NCBI GenBank assembly: GCA_024742655.1
Contig: JANSYB010000168.1
Span: forward strand, 1-5,915
Direction of reading: 5' to 3'
Origin: Paracoccaceae bacterium
Lineage (GTDB): Bacteria; Pseudomonadota; Alphaproteobacteria; Rhodobacterales; Rhodobacteraceae
DNA length: 5,915 nt
Within the stretch, counting starts at the first letter, position 1. Every line of letters starts with the position of its first letter. A program made the translations under genes and the position numbers. This document shows, one piece after another, positions 5,809 through 5,915 of the stretch. The notes below the pieces were generated by a model. That model was not told where the DNA came from. It ran no database searches and saw nothing but the letters and a program-made list of their open reading frames with translations.

Positions 5809-5915
5809 CACGGCGCCACCACCCCTTCGGCATAGCGCGCCAGACGCTCCTGCAGCGTGCCGGTGTGCAACTCGAACAGGTGGTTGTCCGGGCCGTAGAA
5901 ATAGACCGAGCGCCC
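5808..5915 (-). CDS. FosX-like VOC-family (glyoxalase/fosfomycin resistance) protein, C-terminal end
   Basis: Only the last 35 residues are in the window; the start lies beyond the right edge. The tail reads GRSVYFYGPDNHLFELHTG followed by TLQERLARYAEG, a close match to the C-terminus of FosX-type proteins. The Glu of FELHTG is the usual C-terminal metal ligand of the VOC fold. FosX enzymes add water to the epoxide of fosfomycin, itself a phosphonate, and a FosX homologue is known from the phn operon of Mesorhizobium loti, which supports the call. With so little sequence, another VOC activity, such as a lyase or dioxygenase-like enzyme acting on a phosphonate, cannot be ruled out. The TGA (5808-5810) overlaps the start of the HAD gene, so the two are probably cotranscribed. 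Confidence 0.75.
   Translation of the reverse strand, partial: GRSVYFYGPDNHLFELHTGTLQERLARYAEGVVAP

Noticed and set aside
5222..5833. Extension of the phnJ frame upstream to 5833
   Set aside because: The extra 204 residues are an out-of-frame reading of the HAD gene. The PhnJ family starts at the GTG at 5221, which overlaps the HAD stop.
4739..5835. Plus-strand frames opposite phnJ and the HAD gene
   Set aside because: They are antisense to well-conserved genes with intact catalytic motifs and show no recognisable domain or ribosome binding site.

Overview
This window is most of a carbon–phosphorus (C–P) lyase (phn) cluster, nearly all on the minus strand. High GC content, GC-rich wobble positions and the protein flavour suggest an alphaproteobacterium, most likely a Rhodobacteraceae/Roseobacter-type organism. 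That placement is an inference from style and gene order, not from a marker gene.

In transcription order (right to left) the window holds: the C-terminal end of a FosX-like VOC-family protein (5808-5915, cut by the window edge); a HAD-superfamily hydrolase (5218-5808); phnJ, the radical-SAM C–P lyase subunit (4352-5221, GTG start); a 70-bp gap filled by two hairpin-forming palindromes; the two ABC ATPases phnK (3508-4278) and phnL (2820-3503); phnN (2275-2820); a 2H-phosphoesterase-like DUF1045 gene on the opposite strand (1607-2293); phnM (414-1556); a 186-bp gap with three tandem palindromes and a good sigma-70-like promoter; and the N-terminal part of a fumarylacetoacetate-hydrolase-family gene (1-227, cut by the window edge).

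Together the genes cover the late part of the pathway. PhnM removes pyrophosphate from ribose-1-phosphonate-5-triphosphate. PhnJ, in the core complex with PhnG, PhnH and PhnI (presumably encoded beyond the right edge), cleaves the C–P bond. PhnK and PhnL are the ATPases that act on the core complex. PhnN turns ribose 1,5-bisphosphate into PRPP. The PhnP-type cyclic phosphodiesterase step has no phnP in this window, and the DUF1045 protein, with two HxT motifs, is a reasonable candidate for it.

Three things stand out. First, the two long minus-strand gaps hold five palindromes, each built as a 9-bp arm, 4-nt loop and 9-bp arm (22 nt), arranged in tandem with exactly 1 nt between them (23-nt period), yet with unrelated arm sequences. 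Second, the DUF1045 gene is antisense inside an otherwise co-directional operon, between phnN and phnM. Third, the minus strand opposite DUF1045 is one open frame that overlaps the phnN stop (GTGA) and the phnM start (ATGA) by 4 nt each.
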